NCBI GenBank assembly: GCA_020630975.1
Contig: JAHDID010000001.1
Location: 79,687-143,686 of the forward strand
Origin: Verrucomicrobiota bacterium
GTDB taxonomy: Bacteria; Verrucomicrobiota; Verrucomicrobiia; Verrucomicrobiales; DEV007
Length of the DNA stretch: 64,000 nt
Direction: 5' to 3'
In this document: one piece after another, positions 63,298-64,000 of the stretch
Numbering within the stretch: the stretch's first letter is position 1
Layout: each line of letters starts with the position of its first letter
Program-made: the position numbers and the translations under genes
Notes under the pieces: model-generated
Databases searched by the model: none
What the model was told of the DNA's origin: nothing
What the model saw: only the letters and a program-made list of their open reading frames with translations

Positions 63298-64000
63298 ATG
63301 AGCGAAACACGTGAAAAATCAGCTGTAGTCGTCGGTGCAGGCCTAGGAGGTCTATCCGCTGCTATCTCACTACGAGCCGAGGGCTATCAGGTGCGTATCG
63401 TCGAGAAAAACGACAAGATCGGCGGCAAGCTCAACTTTCGCGAGATCAATGGCTTCGGCTTCGATCTCGGCCCATCGATCTTCACGCTGCCACAGATCTT
63501 TCGCGATCTGTTCGAGCGCGCGGGCAAGTCGATGGACGACTATGTGCAGCTCCAGCGAGTGACCCCACATTGGCGAAATTTCTTCGAAGACCGTGACCCC
63601 ATCGACCTCTACGAGGAAGACGACCTACAGCGCGCCGAGATGGCCAAGCTGCCCGGTGGCATCGAGAAAAACTGGCCCCAGCTAGAGAGCTTTCTCGCCT
63701 ACGCACGCGAGCAGTACCAGATGGTAGACGAGGGCTACTTCGACAAGGGCCTCGACAATCTGTGGGAATTCGTCCGCCACTACGGCTTTTCCCTGATGAA
63801 TGGCAAGATGGACTACAAAAAGACCATGTCTGAGTCCATCTACGAGCGTCTCGACGATCCTCACCTGAGGATGATCTTTGAGTACTTCATCAAATATGTC
63901 GGTTCATCCGCCAAAGACGCCCCCGGCTACATGAATCTGATGCCCATCATCCAGTACGACTACGGTCTCTGGTATGTGCAGGGCGGCATGTACAATCTCG
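63298..64000 (+). CDS. CrtI-type carotenoid desaturase/oxygenase-like 2 (cut by window edge)
   Basis: An ATG at 63298 starts MSETREKSAVVVGAGLGGLS, with AAISLRAEGYQVRIVEKNDK and IGGKLNFREINGFGFDLGPS, the FAD fold of the CrtI/CrtN/CrtP family. The frame is open to 64000, giving about 234 residues, roughly half of the protein. It is clearly different from gene 1 (about 25-30 percent identical by eye over the FAD fold), so the two likely catalyse different steps, for example desaturation and terminal oxidation. The remaining pathway genes are expected downstream. Confidence 0.88.
   Translation, partial: MSETREKSAVVVGAGLGGLSAAISLRAEGYQVRIVEKNDKIGGKLNFREINGFGFDLGPSIFTLPQIFRDLFERAGKSMDDYVQLQRVTPHWRNFFEDRDPIDLYEEDDLQRAEMAKLPGGIEKNWPQLESFLAYAREQYQMVDEGYFDKGLDNLWEFVRHYGFSLMNGKMDYKKTMSESIYERLDDPHLRMIFEYFIKYVGSSAKDAPGYMNLMPIIQYDYGLWYVQGGMYNL

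Overview
The window reads as chromosomal DNA of a member of the Verrucomicrobiota, most likely a marine, carotenoid-forming relative of Rubritalea/Akkermansiaceae. This is inferred from the gene content: planctomycete/verrucomicrobial-type DUF1549/DUF1553 and DUF4159 proteins, type I sulfatases, a pseudopilin with an H-x9-DG-like end, a giant Ig/LamG/cytochrome c surface protein, and two tandem CrtI-type desaturases. Many genes lack a clear Shine-Dalgarno sequence and several start with GTG or TTG (one apparently with ATT). No rRNA, tRNA, CRISPR array, transposase or prophage was seen.

Layout. 1-8.8 kb: chorismate synthase (cut by the left edge), a 3-methyladenine glycosylase/aldo-keto reductase pair, a beta-CASP metallo-beta-lactamase protein, a LysM envelope protein, a BON/OmpA-like envelope protein and glycyl-tRNA synthetase. 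8.9-14 kb: a pseudopilin, a secreted protein, and a three-gene chaperone module: an FHA/coiled-coil protein with a GrpE-like end, a lid-less Hsp70 and a small helical protein. 14.1-18.2 kb: an oligopeptide ABC importer (binding protein and two permeases, no ATPases) with an orphan VapB-like antitoxin inside it. 18.2-30 kb: ssb, an MFS transporter, a membrane-anchored GH75-like enzyme, a cupin, a TauE/SafE permease, a TPR/VWA membrane protein, a metallo-hydrolase, recN and trpA. 31-34.4 kb: dapF-dapA-dapB (lysine/peptidoglycan) and folK. 34.4-47 kb: a Ycf46-type AAA ATPase, DUF1549/DUF1553 and DUF4159 proteins, a frameshifted gene, a 1945-residue surface protein and an ABCG-like transporter. 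47-56.4 kb: an AsmA-like protein, a DUF2089 regulator with a membrane protein, small membrane proteins, an ftsB-like gene beside eno, and two tandem acidic paralogues of unknown function. 56.4-64 kb: two sulfatases, a FetB-like permease, a small protein paired with a polyvalent-type kinase domain, and two carotenoid desaturases, the second cut by the right edge.

The strongest candidates for something undescribed are four things. (1) A dispersed intergenic repeat has a 13-bp core (TGTACCCTATTGA) spaced almost exactly 21 bp apart. It occurs in four small arrays, and one array has become the translated N-terminus of the peptide-binding protein. (2) The FHA/GrpE-like/Hsp70 module looks like a dedicated phospho-responsive chaperone. 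(3) The pair of highly acidic paralogues has a shared middle domain and a shared C-terminal motif. (4) A small protein/standalone kinase pair overlaps by one base and has an inverted repeat upstream. A REP/BIME-like twin hairpin element, a perfect 15-bp inverted repeat between the sulfatases, an apparent ATT start codon and a T6-tract frameshift are also reported.
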